64,000 nt of DNA, taken from NCBI RefSeq assembly GCF_002078875.1, contig NC_034420.1, forward strand, positions 5,765,814-5,829,813, read 5' to 3'. The notes under the pieces are model-generated. The model did not search any database. It was given only the letters and a program-made list of their open reading frames with translations, and was not told the origin of the DNA. Of this stretch, positions 26,588 to 40,060 are shown in pieces (the first letter of the stretch is position 1; every line of letters begins with the position of its first letter). The translations under genes were made by a program, and so were the position numbers. This DNA is from Numida meleagris (taxonomy: Eukaryota > Chordata > Aves > Galliformes > Numididae).

Positions 26588-26995
26588 TGTTACGTAGGCA
26601 AAAGCTGCTAGTTTGCTTAGCCTCTCCTGGGAAAGACAACCCCAGCCTATGGAAACAGCCAGGCCCTTGGCTGCCTCATTAAGATGGGCAACTTTGGATG
26701 GAGGGGGTCTCACTGGAACTGGAAAACTTGGAAGAGGCAAAGAAAGGACACCTCAGGAGGATGGCTGTGGCAGAGGATCCCCATAAAGATAGATGCCTGC
26801 GGTTAAATGCTTAGCACTGGTAATCACAAACCACCAGAACAGCAGGGCTTGTGGTAAGGAAGTGCAAGGGAAGCAACAGAGAGTAGACAGGCTCAGGCTG
26901 GAGCCAGGAGCCAAGGCACAGGGCAGAGGCAGAGGACAGGGAAGGAATACATCCTGTTAATAAATTGTTTTGTCTTGAAGAAAAAATTCCTTACA
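26588..26995 (+). mobile_element. Possible degenerate solo LTR
   Basis: A roughly 400-bp purine-rich, GC-richer block starts with TGTTACG and ends soon after AATAAATTGTTTTGTCTTG, an arrangement like the poly-A signal and tail of avian ERV LTRs. It compares with ATTAAATTGTTATTTTCTC in the LTR at 45.7 kb. No matching target-site duplication was found and the family was not recognised, so it could also be unrelated unique sequence. Confidence 0.25.
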
Positions 26996-27125
26996 ATTCT
27001 TACCTTTGGGTGAAGTCAAAAAGAGAAAACTGCATTAAAAATATTTTTCAGTAATATGTTCTTCTTTGAAAACTTCTGTAGAATTCAAATCCATTATTAT
27101 TTAAAACATTTTAAAAAAATAAGAC

Positions 27126-27159
27126 CATAAAGTGTCTTTCTTACATAAAGTGTTTCTTA
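27126..27159. repeat. Imperfect 16-18-bp tandem duplication
   Basis: CATAAAGTGTCTTTCTTA is followed directly by CATAAAGTGTTTCTTA, two copies differing by a 2-base gap. Confidence 0.75.
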
Positions 27160-28325
27160 CTAACACATAGTGAAATTCAGAGGATTAAGTTATGTTCTGG
27201 CAGCTTGCATGGAAATTAAATATCACTAAAAGAACCTATCAGCACTGCAGACACTAACATATATCAGTGCTGGGGGAAGCTTTGCCTATATAAGATAACA
27301 GAATGTGGACCATAAAGAGTGAAATGTTACATACTCGAACACTAGAAGCATTACTGGCACTGGAAGCATCCATACTTTGCCAACACTTCTCAGCTCTGGC
27401 TTGGAATGGAGCATCCATAATGTGAGAAAATCATTCAACTATCCCATTCTTTTTCCCCATAGAACAATTCAATACAAAGTATTAATTTTCAGTTTTGATG
27501 CTTTCTTGTTATGTCAGTATTGGACTATTTCCAGTGGCCTGACTTACATCCACATTCTTCAGATTGGTCCTCACTGAATATACCAGCAATTTTTGACAGA
27601 TAACAAATCCAGAAGTAAAAATGACTCTAGCTGAAATCTACCTAAGATAAGTGTATTAACCAGTCTTTAACTTCTAGTGGATAATATTCTCCTCAATGAT
27701 AAGGAAGGTTCTTGCTGCTTTTTATTTAATGGGCAACATACATCTTTTTCAGCAGGGAAAAAGAATACTGCATGAAGTTCCATTACTCAGTAATTGAAAT
27801 GGTTTTTGCAATCCAATTTCCTTTTAATTTTGCTTCCAAATAACGTATCCTCAGATGAGAATGCCAAATTCTGTCTCTAATTTAGCATTTAATCCAAATA
27901 CGTACGTATTTGCCACGGAACTGAAACTTAGCAAAAAAAAAATAAATATTATTATTTAGGCTTTCATTTAACAACAACAACAAAAAGTTACAATACCCTT
28001 TAAACACACAGTTATGAAGAAAAGTACATAACCTGAAGTTGATGATTCAAGTGTTTGAGCATCACTTAGGGCTGATGGTTAGGAAATCCATGGATTTACT
28101 CTGCTTATTTAAGCTTCCTATTTAAGTTTCTCGTTACTGTTGTTTAACACGGAGAAAGACCCAGCCATGTCCAAAAGGCAGAAGAACCTTTGAATGAGTA
28201 TCTTCCCTACAAAAACTTCTAAAATTGTTAATATTGAAATTTCTAGCACCTTCAGTAATTAAATTTTCAGGACAAAGTGATGCATATGGATTAAAGAACA
28301 ACATAACGGCTTTAAGACTACTTAC

Positions 28326-28424
28326 AGATGGTAGTTTGATTCCATATTAATTTCTGTATAAAATCTGTTTGTTTTAATCTTCCTAAAGCTGCCATACAGT
28401 TTGCAGCCAGATATATTGTTTTTA
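28326..28424 (-). other. Candidate 99-nt exon, minus strand (unidentified)
   Basis: On the minus strand the acceptor CTTAGTTTTACAG precedes 99 bases that are open in one frame (1 base, 32 codons, 2 bases) and end at a consensus donor, CCATCT then GTAAGT. The frame has a plausible protein composition (GCKLYGSFRKIKTNRFYTEI). No domain is recognised. Borders of this quality arise by chance several times in 64 kb, so the confidence is low. Confidence 0.18.
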
Positions 28425-31400
28425 CTGTAAAACTAAGGTCAAGTTTACAGTGGCACACGTCAGACTTGATTATCACTTGCGATACTTAAATCTTTAAATC
28501 AAAACCAGTGGCCTATAACTGAAGTATGTCAAACACTTCTGCTGCCTAACAGCTGCTAATAGCTAGCCTGGAGTTAGAGACATCAATAGGGCTGCATTAG
28601 TGTGCAAGCAAGAAGGTGGCAGAATCACAAACTGCTGGAGCTAGGAAGAAATTACAGTCAACTAACTCCATAATGATTCATCACAGTCTTTGTTTTGTGC
28701 TCCCTTAAGTACCTTTTATTTGTCAGAGACGGTACAGACGCATCACTGGTGCGCTCTGTTTGTGTTCTTTCACCCACAAACACACCGGTTTTTGCACTGT
28801 CTCAGCACATGGGATCTTGCTGCAGTCATAGGCTGGATCAGGAATAAGGCTCTGTTGCTTCTGTGACACCCCTGCATCCTTCTTTACTCCTCTTAATACT
28901 GCTGGCTGCCACTAGTTAATGCTAGATGTGTTTTAATTCTCAAGGACAAATTAGCAGAGATTATTTTCAGTCAAGCTAGTTTTGAAAGCAAGTACAGCTA
29001 CCATAAAAACCAGTGCATTTATAGAATCATGAGGAGATTCTCACTCTGCTCTAACCAATCACCCAGTACATAAACTCTTCCAAGCTGAGCATTGGCATAG
29101 ACAGACAGTTCATTAACAGGAGCTACTGGAGCAGATCTTCACCAATCACATTGGTAAGCCACCCCTCATTAGTTTCATAATTACACTGTATATGTCCCAC
29201 ACACTACATATCATGTTTTTTAGCTTTTAAAATATAGCTTTCATTTTCTGAAAGGCTAATCACATTAAATCATAGAAGCCAGGAAGAACACTCTCTTAAA
29301 CAAATCATAATTCATGTTAGACATATAAACACTTCTTTTCTGAAGTCTAGCAAGGTACAATGTTGCTGATCTTCACAAGTTACTTGTTCTTCAGAGATGA
29401 GATTTTAATTATGAAGAAAATTATGAAATTGTGATAAGTAGGCTGTTAAATGAAAAACCTATCTTGTGGTTTGCATGCCTTCCTCTAGGTTGTCACCACT
29501 CTTACCACCCCCGAAGAAAGGCTGGAAATTCTCTTCAAATCAAAGTAGCCTAAACTTTGTATGATCAACAGACACACTGATAGTGTGCTTCACAGACAAA
29601 AGGTGTTTTGATGTATCTCCCTTGGGCTTTGTAACCCCTTAACTCCTTTAACAAGAAGCCATCAAAATTACATTGAAGTACTCTCCAGCCAAATATACTG
29701 AAATTTAGTTTTCCAAGTGAAAAACACACAGGACTATGTAAGCATCACTTCTAATGAAATGTCTTCCATAGATCCAACAGACATCCAAGCATAAGACGAG
29801 TCCAGCTACAGCATCCAAAAGGCAAGGTGCGGCACATTTCCAGACAGCCACACACAAACCCATTCTTCCAGCACCTGCTGGCAGCTCTTTTTTCCAGTAA
29901 CTTAGAAATATTCCTTTCTGTACTGAAAATACTTCAGTCCTTTTGATTGCATTAGTCATTAATACTGTAAGAACAATTTGCACTACTTATGCTTTTGTAG
30001 TTATTACTACAAACTTGTATATAACATTGGCTACCATCCAAAAAGTTTGCCGTCTTCCTCTTTGAATTTTGGTGGTCAGGTAAGTCACTGTCTGTAATCA
30101 CATGCATATAGCAGGTAGTCATGCAGAGATTACCAGTGGAACCCACCCTGCAGCAACAGAGGAATCAAGCAAGGGAAGATGGAACTGAGGTTTGACAGTT
30201 GCCTCTGAATACATTTGAGCTGCAAAATGCATTGGGAGCGAGTACTGTAAATACTGTGTGTTTATATAGCTTTACTGAGAGGTTATTGTGAGAAAAGCAT
30301 CACTTCATCACCCCAACCTTCAGCTGAACCAAGAAATGTATGCATTAATTACTTTGTACTGTAGACTACAATTGTAGTCAAACTGTACACAATAGGAAAA
30401 GCTGTGTTCAGAGTACTTAAGAAAAAGTGGTTTTAAAAAACATTCCATCATCAAACTTTGGTACATTTAAACCACAGCTCTTCAGTATGACATAAACTCT
30501 ATATACAACAGCATTACTTGTGCACCCTTTTGTGTTCTTCCACCTGTTACAGTTATCTGTAAGAGATTCTCTAACAAATTACAGTATTACTTTAACTGTC
30601 TGTCTAGCATATCTATTCTGTCAGACATAAAGCGGAACAATATATCACTTCTTAAAAGTGTTTATGTGAAAGGAATAATAAAGACATTGGCAGAGGTATT
30701 CTATGATGATTCCTGTCTGTAAATCTTACTGCACCCCAAATTTAAAGTTTCATGGGAGAAATTACATTTTTCTCTGGCCCAAATGAGACAAAATCATTAT
30801 ATATAAATACAGCCACTACTTTATCTTCTAAGAACACCCCAAGATTCTCTAAAAATCCAAAGATGAGAATCTTAATTGCAAATGGCAGGTATGTGTCCTC
30901 TATAAAATAGAAATACCATCTTTACAAAGTTATCCATTTGGTTTTACCAGTGTACAAGGATAGCCAGTATTATTAGAAGCTGCAAATGATTTACTTTCAA
31001 AATAGCCTACCATTTTTCAGTTAGAGTTTGTTTCCTTGGCTTCCTTTCTTAGGTAATCCAAACTGACACTCCCCAGACTCTCACTAAAAATACAAAAAAT
31101 TAAAATTCTTCTCATTCACTTTAATACTCAACATTTATCACATTCTCTACTTTTTTCCACCGTTAAAATTATACTGTAAGAATACTTTGGGACTACTCTG
31201 CAATATGGAAGACTTCCCTTTTAGAAAAATAATGAAAATGAATTATTGAATCCCTTACTACTCCACAACTGTAAAATGTCATCAGCAGTTCTTATAAGAT
31301 CACCAGCTGTTGAAAATGGCTTGACTTTCTGCGCTGACCTTTAGCATTTGTACGCTGTAGGAGAACTCTGTACTGTTACATCTGCTTAAAATGGATCATA

Positions 31401-31569
31401 GTGAAAATGAAACTAATACTAAAAACACTTCATATAAATTTGTGTGTTCATAATACTCACTCAAGACTTCCACTATCTCTTCTTTTCAATTTAATTAAAT
31501 TTCAAAAATAAGAGAAGCCATTAACTATGTGAATATGACAATGTGACAATTTTTTTAACAAAAGATGTC

Positions 31570-31690
31570 TCCAGATAGAGGATAGGATAAAAATTAGTGG
31601 CAGTTGGCCATAATGTTGGTATGAAGGAGAAAAGGAGGAAAGAAGGATATGAATTAAGGATAACAGAGGATAAATCTAGGATAGAGGATT
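31570..31690. repeat. Purine-rich degenerate AGGATA repeat
   Basis: GGATA, AGGATAA and GAGGATA words recur at irregular spacing within a G/A-rich stretch. It is probably an old decayed simple repeat. Confidence 0.5.
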
Positions 31691-34600
31691 AAACTGGACA
31701 ACCACCTTTGTCCAATTATATAGGCCACCTTGTCAGAGCACTGTGCTCTATCTGCACTCTCAAAATGAGTCTGTCTTTTAACTGGCACAGCTATGTTGTG
31801 CCTGAAGCAATAGATCTAGTTCAGTTTAGGGCTTGAGGTAATTATTACCTTGTCTTTATCAGTTTATTTGTCTGCTTGCTGAAACCAGGTGAAACTTTGG
31901 CCACTTTATTATGAATCTCCCAGTAGTGAAGGAACGGACCTTCATCGCTAATGCAGTGCCATGAAAGCAAACAGTGTAGATACTAGCGTATATAAACTAT
32001 AAAGACACTAGCGCTCTGGAGATGCTTAATCTATCACTAGAAGGATTCCTTCAAATATCTCATGTAGGAGTATAGAAAACAAGACTTCCACAAGGTGTCC
32101 TGAAAAAAAAGTTTGGTTCAAATGCTTTGTCTTGCTATAGAAAATAAAAACAATGTTGTATATGAGCTACTAGTTACTACCCTGTGCAGAAGAGTAAGGA
32201 AACAATAGAAGCAAAGGGCAACCTGAGCTCATTTTTATTGCATCTTCTCATATTTGTAAATAATTAAGGCATTTGTTCTATGTCTGCCTATTCCTGAAAG
32301 ATACTGAATGCAAAAAAGCTTCCTTCCTCCTCACACGAAGTGGGCAATATCATCTACATTAGAATATTGGTGTCAGAGAATAGAAGAGATTTTGTTAATT
32401 ACCAGTAACATTTTGTGATGTCAGATTGTGAACTCTAAATACAGCTACACACAAATGAGGATTCGTTCTTCCATGGGACAGATATCAGAATTTCTAAATC
32501 TGAGAAAGATAATGGTGCCACAAGCAAACACTAGGTGAAAAAACACCAAGACTCAATAAATACATAAATTACAGCTAATCAACAAGCATGAAAAACCACC
32601 TACAAAAACAGAAACGGATCCACCTTTTCTACAGTCTTGCCTAGACATTTCTAAAAGCTTAAAACAAATGTGCAGATTAAACTTTGCAGCAGGAAAACAT
32701 TTTACCTGCAACCTATCCCTGAGCTATAGCTGTGAGGTAGAGAGATTATGCAACAGGCTTTTAAATAATCATTAAAAAATATTAGATTAAACATCCTGGT
32801 GTTAGCGTTAGTCACTGTTATGTTTCAAGATAAGAAATTAAATAGAATATGTTGAATGGAAATAGCATAGGGAAATATGAACTCTCCTTCCAGAAAGAAG
32901 CAAAAAGAAAAAAATTTAATGTTGTTATTAAAAATACTGTTATTTAGTTAGTTTTTCACCTTTACTAAATAAATTATATATATTTTAATAACTCTACAAA
33001 TGCAGAGAAGGCACATAATGTGTTCCTCATACTTAAAAGCTACACCACCAAAACAGTCAGTTTCCTGCTCTTTCACACTTTACTGCCCTTCATATGTGGC
33101 AGACTGATTTTGAATAATGGCAATTTTTTTTCTGCACAAATTTAGACCCATCTATTCTTGAGTTAACCTGTGTAGCCAGCCTGCTGGGAGTCATTTCGGT
33201 TGAGCATCTGGCCCAACCACATGTTTCCCACTGAAAATAAATCATCATTTATGAGTTCCGAGTATTAAAAAAGGGGCAACAAAGATGGGGTTGCATATAT
33301 TTACTACATTATGAGAAAAGATTCTATCAAGGTTGTGTTTCAGAAGTTTATGGAATAAACTGAAAATGAGATGCTTATATCTGTTGCAGAAAAGTAATTT
33401 ATAGTTTCATACTTCAACTGGTTCTGCAGAGATTAGAAGTTTGAAAAATATTGCAGCGCCATCTGTATATAATTGATATTTAATTAATAATTAATACCTT
33501 AGTTTACAAAAAAAATGGATGTGATACAAATCTGGCTAAGGAGCCTCTTGGTGATTTTTCCTCTACAAACTAAAGACACGGTGGGCCTGCCTTTAGTGCG
33601 TAACTGTGATCACAAGAGGCTCTTCAAGCTTCCTTGAATTAGTGAGGGACTCCAATATTTTGTCCTCACATTCCTCCCTGAAATACCATTTCAGTATCAT
33701 AGACTGGAAGCAGGTGCTAAGGAAATCCATTGCTCAAGTTATATGTCACCTGAGCATTCAGACCTGTAATACACAGGAGTCGTTTGTTTTCATTAGGCAT
33801 TAAATCAACCTCCTGTAAGAACCCTCTGGCTTTTATTTACAGTATACATATCTGGCAACAGCAACTAATTAATTGTCAGTCTATGGGTATCAAAGCAACT
33901 TTAAAGTGATATTTCCCTGCACAGATGAAAGGAAAACAGAAACAGTTAATCTGAAAATCCTTTTGCTAAAATGTCAGGAGTCCTTAAACCAAGTTATGGA
34001 AGCTTGTGACAGAAAGGGCTCTCTTGTCATTGACATGTGTCTGGCTGTAGAATGGAACATCTAACTTCTGTGCAGACATCCCTGCAGCTGGAGATGTGTG
34101 CAGCTATGCGGGTCTCCCAGAAATGTTGAACTGATCAGTTCAGTAGTCAAGAAAGCATAAATGCATAAATTGTTAGACATTAATTTGTAATCAATCCAGC
34201 AAGTGATGAAAAATAGTACAGACCTATATCTAATGTTCATCTTAAAGGCAGATGACAGGCAAGAAAACTGGAAGAACTGTGCAAGGCCAGAAGTTCTGTA
34301 AGTCCTTACAAAGCCTGCACACTTCTCTCCACCTCTGCACTCCCAAACTGAAGTGAAGCTTTCTTATCACCTTAGCAATGAGTTTTCTCTTAGTCTTTTT
34401 TCTTTAACCTTGCTGCTATCACATTTACACATTGAACAATTATATTTTTTTAGGTGACGGTTTAGCCAAAATACAAAGTCCAGGCTGGACTGAAATTCTG
34501 CCAAAAAAAATTTCAAAGTTTTCATTGGTCAAAAGGATTAAGGCCTCAATGTTACACTTATTATTTACTTTACACTGTAAAACTGGTTTAAATATTACGT

Positions 34601-35610
34601 AAGAATCAGTGCAGAAAGTTTTATTTCATTACATCAAGTGGTGGGGTGTTCCAAAAATCCACAACTTGTTGAAGCCCATGATTGCATGAAAAGACTCAAA
34701 CAAACAAAAACATATTCCTAGTTGAAGCAGTTAAGGTAAAATGCTTGAGAACATGACTTGAGTTTATATTAAAAAAAAAAAATACAGAACACAAAAGACG
34801 TGGAGAACCATTCCAAATTCATTATTTTGAAATAAAAATCTTCTGGGTACCAAGCCAAAAGCCTGATTTTCATGTGCCTGAGTAATGCCTTTTTTATATC
34901 CTCACACTGATTATGTCTAATGCATATCACAACACTCACTGTACCTACATCTTTAGTGTGATCAGAGGGTGTGGAATGAATGCTTAACAAGGGTATGCGT
35001 CATGCACTATGGATCCATATTATTGACTGCATAATAAAAGTCAATTAGAATATCAGTGAATGCAGTCACAGCCAACACATTTCAGCTCTTGTTCAGTGAA
35101 CTGTTTGAATGCCAAGAAGGTTCCTACCATAAAGTTATGGAGAAAGAACGAGGACACTAATTTTGATCATCAAGTGACATGACCATCTTTTGATTGAGAA
35201 TCTAAATATTAGCAATAATTGAAATACAGGTACTGAGTACCCTACTGCTGAATATAGCTTCCAGAGACTACTTAAGCTGTAATTTCTGCATCTAAGCCAT
35301 GTTACAGCCTGCATGGGCAACCTTACGCTTTTTGAGCTCCTGACCCAGCAGCCCTGTTCTTGTTCCCCATCCATCAACACAAGACATATGCAGACATGTA
35401 AGGAGCCAGATAAGTTTATTTCTACAGGATTAATTTTCAGCCAGATCTCTCAGCTGAACCAGGTTCCCACACAGTCATATTATAGCTGGTGCTGACATAG
35501 AAAATGTGGAGGGAACATACTGGAGAGCAGCAGCACTGGGGAGGCAAAGATCAGCCGCTTCAGCAGCAGCTCACACATCTGCTTCAGCATATCTCAGAAA
35601 AGCTCCCTTC

Positions 35611-35655
35611 AGGACCTCTCTAATTATTAATCTTCAGGTCCTCTCTAATTATTAA
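35611..35655. repeat. 25-bp tandem duplication, two copies
   Basis: AGGACCTCTCTAATTATTAA (35611-35630) recurs as AGGTCCTCTCTAATTATTAA (35636-35655), differing at a single base over these 20 positions, with a 5-base linker. This is a fairly recent local duplication. Confidence 0.92.
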
Positions 35656-35660
35656 AAAGA

Positions 35661-38600
35661 TCCTAGCTACTAACAAGGAAATGTACCTTGTTTCTATTTT
35701 GAAGTTTTTATTCAACATAGCTTTTCATGCTGAATGCACAAATGGCTTTGAGTTAGCATGGACCACTACATATTTTCCATCCACTTCAGTGCATGCTTTT
35801 CGTTATAGGCACAGTCAGACATGCTATTCCCACTGCAACCTTACTTTGATAAAGAAACTACTACCTCCCCCTCCTCCACAATGTCTCATCTCTCTTCTTA
35901 CCTTCCTCACCATTCCAGAAGGTGATCGTAAGAAGTCTGCATCCAAAACTGCAGTTTTAACCTGGCTCCAGCACATAGACTGCTTCAGGCAAGAACTGGT
36001 TTAGACAGCAGATAAGTAAAAGAGAAGGATCTAGGTGTGTTGAGATTGCATCAAGTATATAATGTTTAATCCTGACCTAACCCCTAGCTTTAAAATGATC
36101 CTCTCATTCTCAGGTATATGAAGGTACCTTCTTGGCTGGGGCTGATAAGGTACTCTGCACAGCTCCATTCTCCATTCTAGGCACAGAAAATGACCTGAAG
36201 ATGCATTAAAGGTACGATGCTCTGTACTGTGCTCATTTTTTTCTCCTGATGAACTACAGGGGACCATGACAAACATGCAAATTTATAGAGATTCAGTACA
36301 AGCAAGATTCCCTTGGATGGTTCTATAAGATCTTGGGCCAAGTATGAATTTGCCATAAGCTGTCACTCTACCAGTGCTTTCGAATTAGACAGAGAACAGT
36401 GCTTTGTACTAGATAAGCATTTCCCTCAGATATTGTAAATGTGATTCATGCCTTGTTTTTGCAATGAATTCTGCTGGCCTAACTCTTTCCAACAGGGTGC
36501 CGAGGAGATATGCCCCTGGGCTAACCAAGTACCAAAGCTGCTCCTGTAGGTGCAGTTACATAGCAAACTCCTTTTTCCAGCAGACTGCCTTATTTTCCTT
36601 CTAAGACATTGTTTTGATGCAATGGTACGGCACGAGCTTCCTGTATCACTGCTTTCATGCTGGGACCATGTTCTGGGAGCTTATGAAGTCCCAGGACTGT
36701 TAAAGGTGCATACCACCTTCACGCATCCTCTGTTTCTTTTCTATCAACTTCCTAAGGAAAGGAAATTGCTGATATTAGGACTCAAAAGTCTTAGGAAGTT
36801 CATTGTAAATGCACTTATTGGTTGCCACCCTACGATCCTCATTTAAGCCTGACTCCCTTCAAGCACAAATATCCCCATCACAGCTCTCCCAGCCCTGTGA
36901 TGCACAGCAGCACAGACAGCACTAGCACCCCTGCAGAAACTGAGCAGATAGTTCTAGCATCCCACTAGGTACATTCTTTGCTCTGAAAGAGCCAGATCCT
37001 CAACAGATGTTTCTCCTTTCACATCACTGGAGCTACACTAGTTTGGATAAGTTAAGGGATCTAAGTCAGGAACTTGTGCGCTCCATCCCAAAGTTGTCTC
37101 CTGCCCAGAGATCTGAAATTCTTAGAACTACTGGGCACTTTCAAACTTTCTGTTCTCTTACTACTCTTTTATTTACTACTTTGGTCCAAGTTCTGGGCCT
37201 GCAGATTGTAGGCACTAGGTAGGACACTGTAGCAAGTTTTTCCTCTTTTGAGTCAATGCTGTTACTCAGAGTTTACCTTTCTCTCCGAATAGTTAATTAC
37301 TTGTGGTATTGCAGGATTTTTCCCTATAGAACATCACTACACTTTGAAAACCATGTGACTAGTTCCACAGAAAGTCATTAGTTTCTTACAGATGATGCAA
37401 AAGCTTATTATTTACTCTATAGTGTGTCTACATCTTCTCAGAAATAAAATAATCCAATTGAAGAAAAGTTACAAAAGTCCAGGCAAGCAGGGAGACTCCT
37501 CCATTTTGAATTCCTCATGTTCTGTCAACAAGTCATTACTGGATAAAACCCCAGCCCACGTGCATTCTGAAAGCTGGTGTGAATTCCACTTTGGCTTGTA
37601 GTAATGTGGAAAACTTACTTATATTAGAAACTACAGAAAACTCCTTTTTTCAGGAGCACAGAAAATCCTGTGTATATAAATTAATTAAATAGAAACAATC
37701 TTATAGTAAAAGACTACTAACAGGTGAAACGGAAAACAATAAAGTTACAAATCAGCAGCAGTATTTGAGAAAAGGCTTATTTACGCACTTACGAGAGTAA
37801 GTGAAAGAAATTTAATGTTCAATGCCACTAAAGCACAATTTATTACACATCCTCTTCCAGTTTTCTCAGCTCTCTCCTCTCATTCTATAGCAATGATTCA
37901 TTTCGGCTATTTTTTATCTTAGGCACAAAGAGTTCCAAAATGATATATGACATGCAAGACTAGATCCAGCCAGTGCCTAAAAAATTATCTTATGAACTTC
38001 ATACAGATGAAACTTTTGGCAATATATTTTTCTGAGTTGCTCCCAGTCTCCAGGTATTAGACAGACTCATGATTTCAGAGAAGACTGGTTCTAACTATAT
38101 GCCAAGAAAGTTCTTTGTTATTATTTGACCTGATAAATATCAGCAGTGTTGTTACTTTACAATGCCGAATTATAACCAAGTCATGTTTTATTTAACATAT
38201 TTGGCTATGATTACATTTTTACTATTACCAGATTACTTTCCTTACTTTTACTGTATTACGTGCCAACAAAACTACTAACTTGACTGTAAAAAAATTGCTT
38301 ATGCCACGTGCAAAAGCTCGTAACTGTATTTCTGCATATGGGATAAACACAACTAAACTCTTAAAACTATTCAATTAGATCATATATAGATGCCTAGAAA
38401 TATGTGTTAGAAAAGTTAATCTAACTGGTACACTAATCTTGTGCATCTGAGCAGAATTGCAAAGAAAATTATTTTTCAAATTTTATCAACAAATTTCATC
38501 ATATAAAAACACCAAGAGATATCTCAAAACACATTCTATGAGCAAATTCACTTTAACTTTTAACTGCACAGTTCACATTGATACTTTATGTTTAAAAAAA

Positions 38601-38780
38601 TGTACAGTACATCTTTAAAGTATACTGCAGATGTTCTCAGGAGTAAACTTGCTCAAAGGTAAGATAACATAAGGACAAATGCAGTAGCTCTAACTGCTCA
38701 ACAACAGCCAGGCATTGTAGTCAGAAGTAATATTTGTTAACTTATGTTAACAATGTAGAAGGTGACACACGCAGAAATCT
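35661..38780. other. Unique sequence, no gene recognised
   Basis: No frame here resembles a known protein (107 codons at 35681-36004 is the longest). On the minus strand, two donor-like sites lie close together near 35893-35908, with an open frame upstream (about 35896-35960). The acceptor is ambiguous and I do not call it. No mobile element was recognised. Confidence 0.45.
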
Positions 38781-38785
38781 CTTAC

Positions 38786-39400
38786 CTGCCTTGGTTGAAT
38801 CTCTCCTGATAAGGTTTATTCTGTGAAAGATGCAAGTCTTTATGTATAAATCAGAAGCAAAGGTGTGCGTGGCACATCCAGTTTTCAGCAAAGCTCAAGC
38901 TTGTATGCTGTATAAGTAATAAATTGGCTTCTCAAAGTAGCTCAGATCATATTAATTAGAAATAGTTAAAGTCACTGCTTGCAAGGTTGCTGATGCTGCT
39001 CCTTCTGCTTTGTGCCTTTGCAGAGAGCTAATGTATGAATAAGCCAGAGAGCAATTCCCTTTCTCTCTCGTTCTCTCTTTACCTTTCACTCCTTCTCTTT
39101 AATGGTGACTTAGAGTTCAGTTTATTCTGCAGACGGTGGTAGAGGACAGGCTGACAGGCAAGTGTTGCTTCCTCCCCTGCAGAGACACACTGAATGTGTT
39201 GTGAATAAAGACAAAGCCCTCTACCAGTGCACCACATCACTCTGTAGATAAGAGCTGCAAGGATGTGCTGTGCTGTTCTTCAGCACGCAGACAAGCCTTA
39301 AGCGCAGCCGGACAAACTCATCGTGCTTTCCTCACTGAGGACTTGCTGCAGTAACTTCAGTTGGGTACCACACCTCTCCTGCGAGGGCAGCTCCATCTCA
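38786..39400 (-). other. Possible untranslated first exon / promoter region, minus strand
   Basis: Read on the minus strand, this stretch is GA-rich and modestly richer in G, C and CpG than its surroundings (CpGs near 39303, 39320 and 39381). It ends at a near-consensus splice donor, AAGGCAG then GTAAGAG, with the last exon base at 38786. Multiple stops exclude coding in long frames, so it would be 5' untranslated. A GAGA-rich tract (about 39060-39100) is typical of vertebrate neural-gene leaders. The exon start is not defined by the sequence. No TATA box stands out and I do not recognise the gene. Confidence 0.25.
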
Positions 39401-39857
39401 GTTGCTGGCAGGAGTTCTGCTTTACCTTCTGGAACAGCCTGTCTATATGGTTTTGTTATTTTTCTAAATCATGAAAAGAAATTTAATTCTAGCCTTTTCC
39501 TTCTGCCTAATGGGTAATGGGATAGATAAACTGCCACATTTTTGTGCAGTTAATTCATGTAAGATCCTCACTGTGACCTCACTTTTAGGGCTTGTAATGA
39601 AGCTAGGCCTGAAGGATACTGGCTAAAGTTTTTTGCATATGTAAAACAGTGCTTTTCCCTCTGTTCCCCACTCCCCATTCTTTGTTTTCGATTCAACAAG
39701 AGTAAAGGTGACTGTCTACAAATAGTGATTTTAAAAGCCATGCAGAATACATAGGAAATACATGTTTCAAGTTCATCAAAGGTGGACTTACAGCAGTTTT
39801 AAAAAGATAAACATTACTTTCCATGCTCATATCTACAAACACTGACCACTGGCAGGT

Positions 39858-39876
39858 AAAAAAAAAAAAAAAAAAA
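39858..39876. repeat. A19 homopolymer
   Basis: An uninterrupted run of 19 A with no preceding poly-A signal or retrocopy. Confidence 0.9.
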
Positions 39877-40022
39877 GTCATAAAGTCACTTTAAAAACAT
39901 AACAATTTTTAATTTTGTATTTTTTGGAGATGTATATGGATATATATACACAGTTATACGCAAATTTATGCTTGAGTTCCTTGCATGAAACCTTATTACC
40001 TTTCTTCCTCTATATCCAAGGC

Positions 40023-40036
40023 AAAAAAAAAAAAAA
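40023..40036. repeat. A14 homopolymer followed by G-rich stretch
   Basis: Fourteen A followed by a GGTGGGGAGTGAGTGGGGGG-type purine tract (about 40039-40060). Confidence 0.88.
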
Positions 40037-40060
40037 GAGGTGGGGAGTGAGTGGGGGGCG

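Larger units (their letters stand above)
26996..35610. other. Unique AT-rich sequence, no gene recognised
   Basis: Frames do not exceed about 92 codons. Present are a small tandem duplication (27126-27159), a GA-rich AGGATA-like stretch (31570-31690), and one minus-strand segment with good splice-like borders (28326-28424, listed separately). I see no recognisable mobile element. A weak CR1-like phrase near 28622-28670 was considered and rejected. Confidence 0.5.

Noticed and set aside
28622..28680. Phrase resembling a CR1 3' tail on the minus strand (CAGAATCACAAACTGCTGG)
   Set aside because: Similarity fades after about 20 bases and the following conserved CR1 blocks are missing. It is too weak to call by eye.
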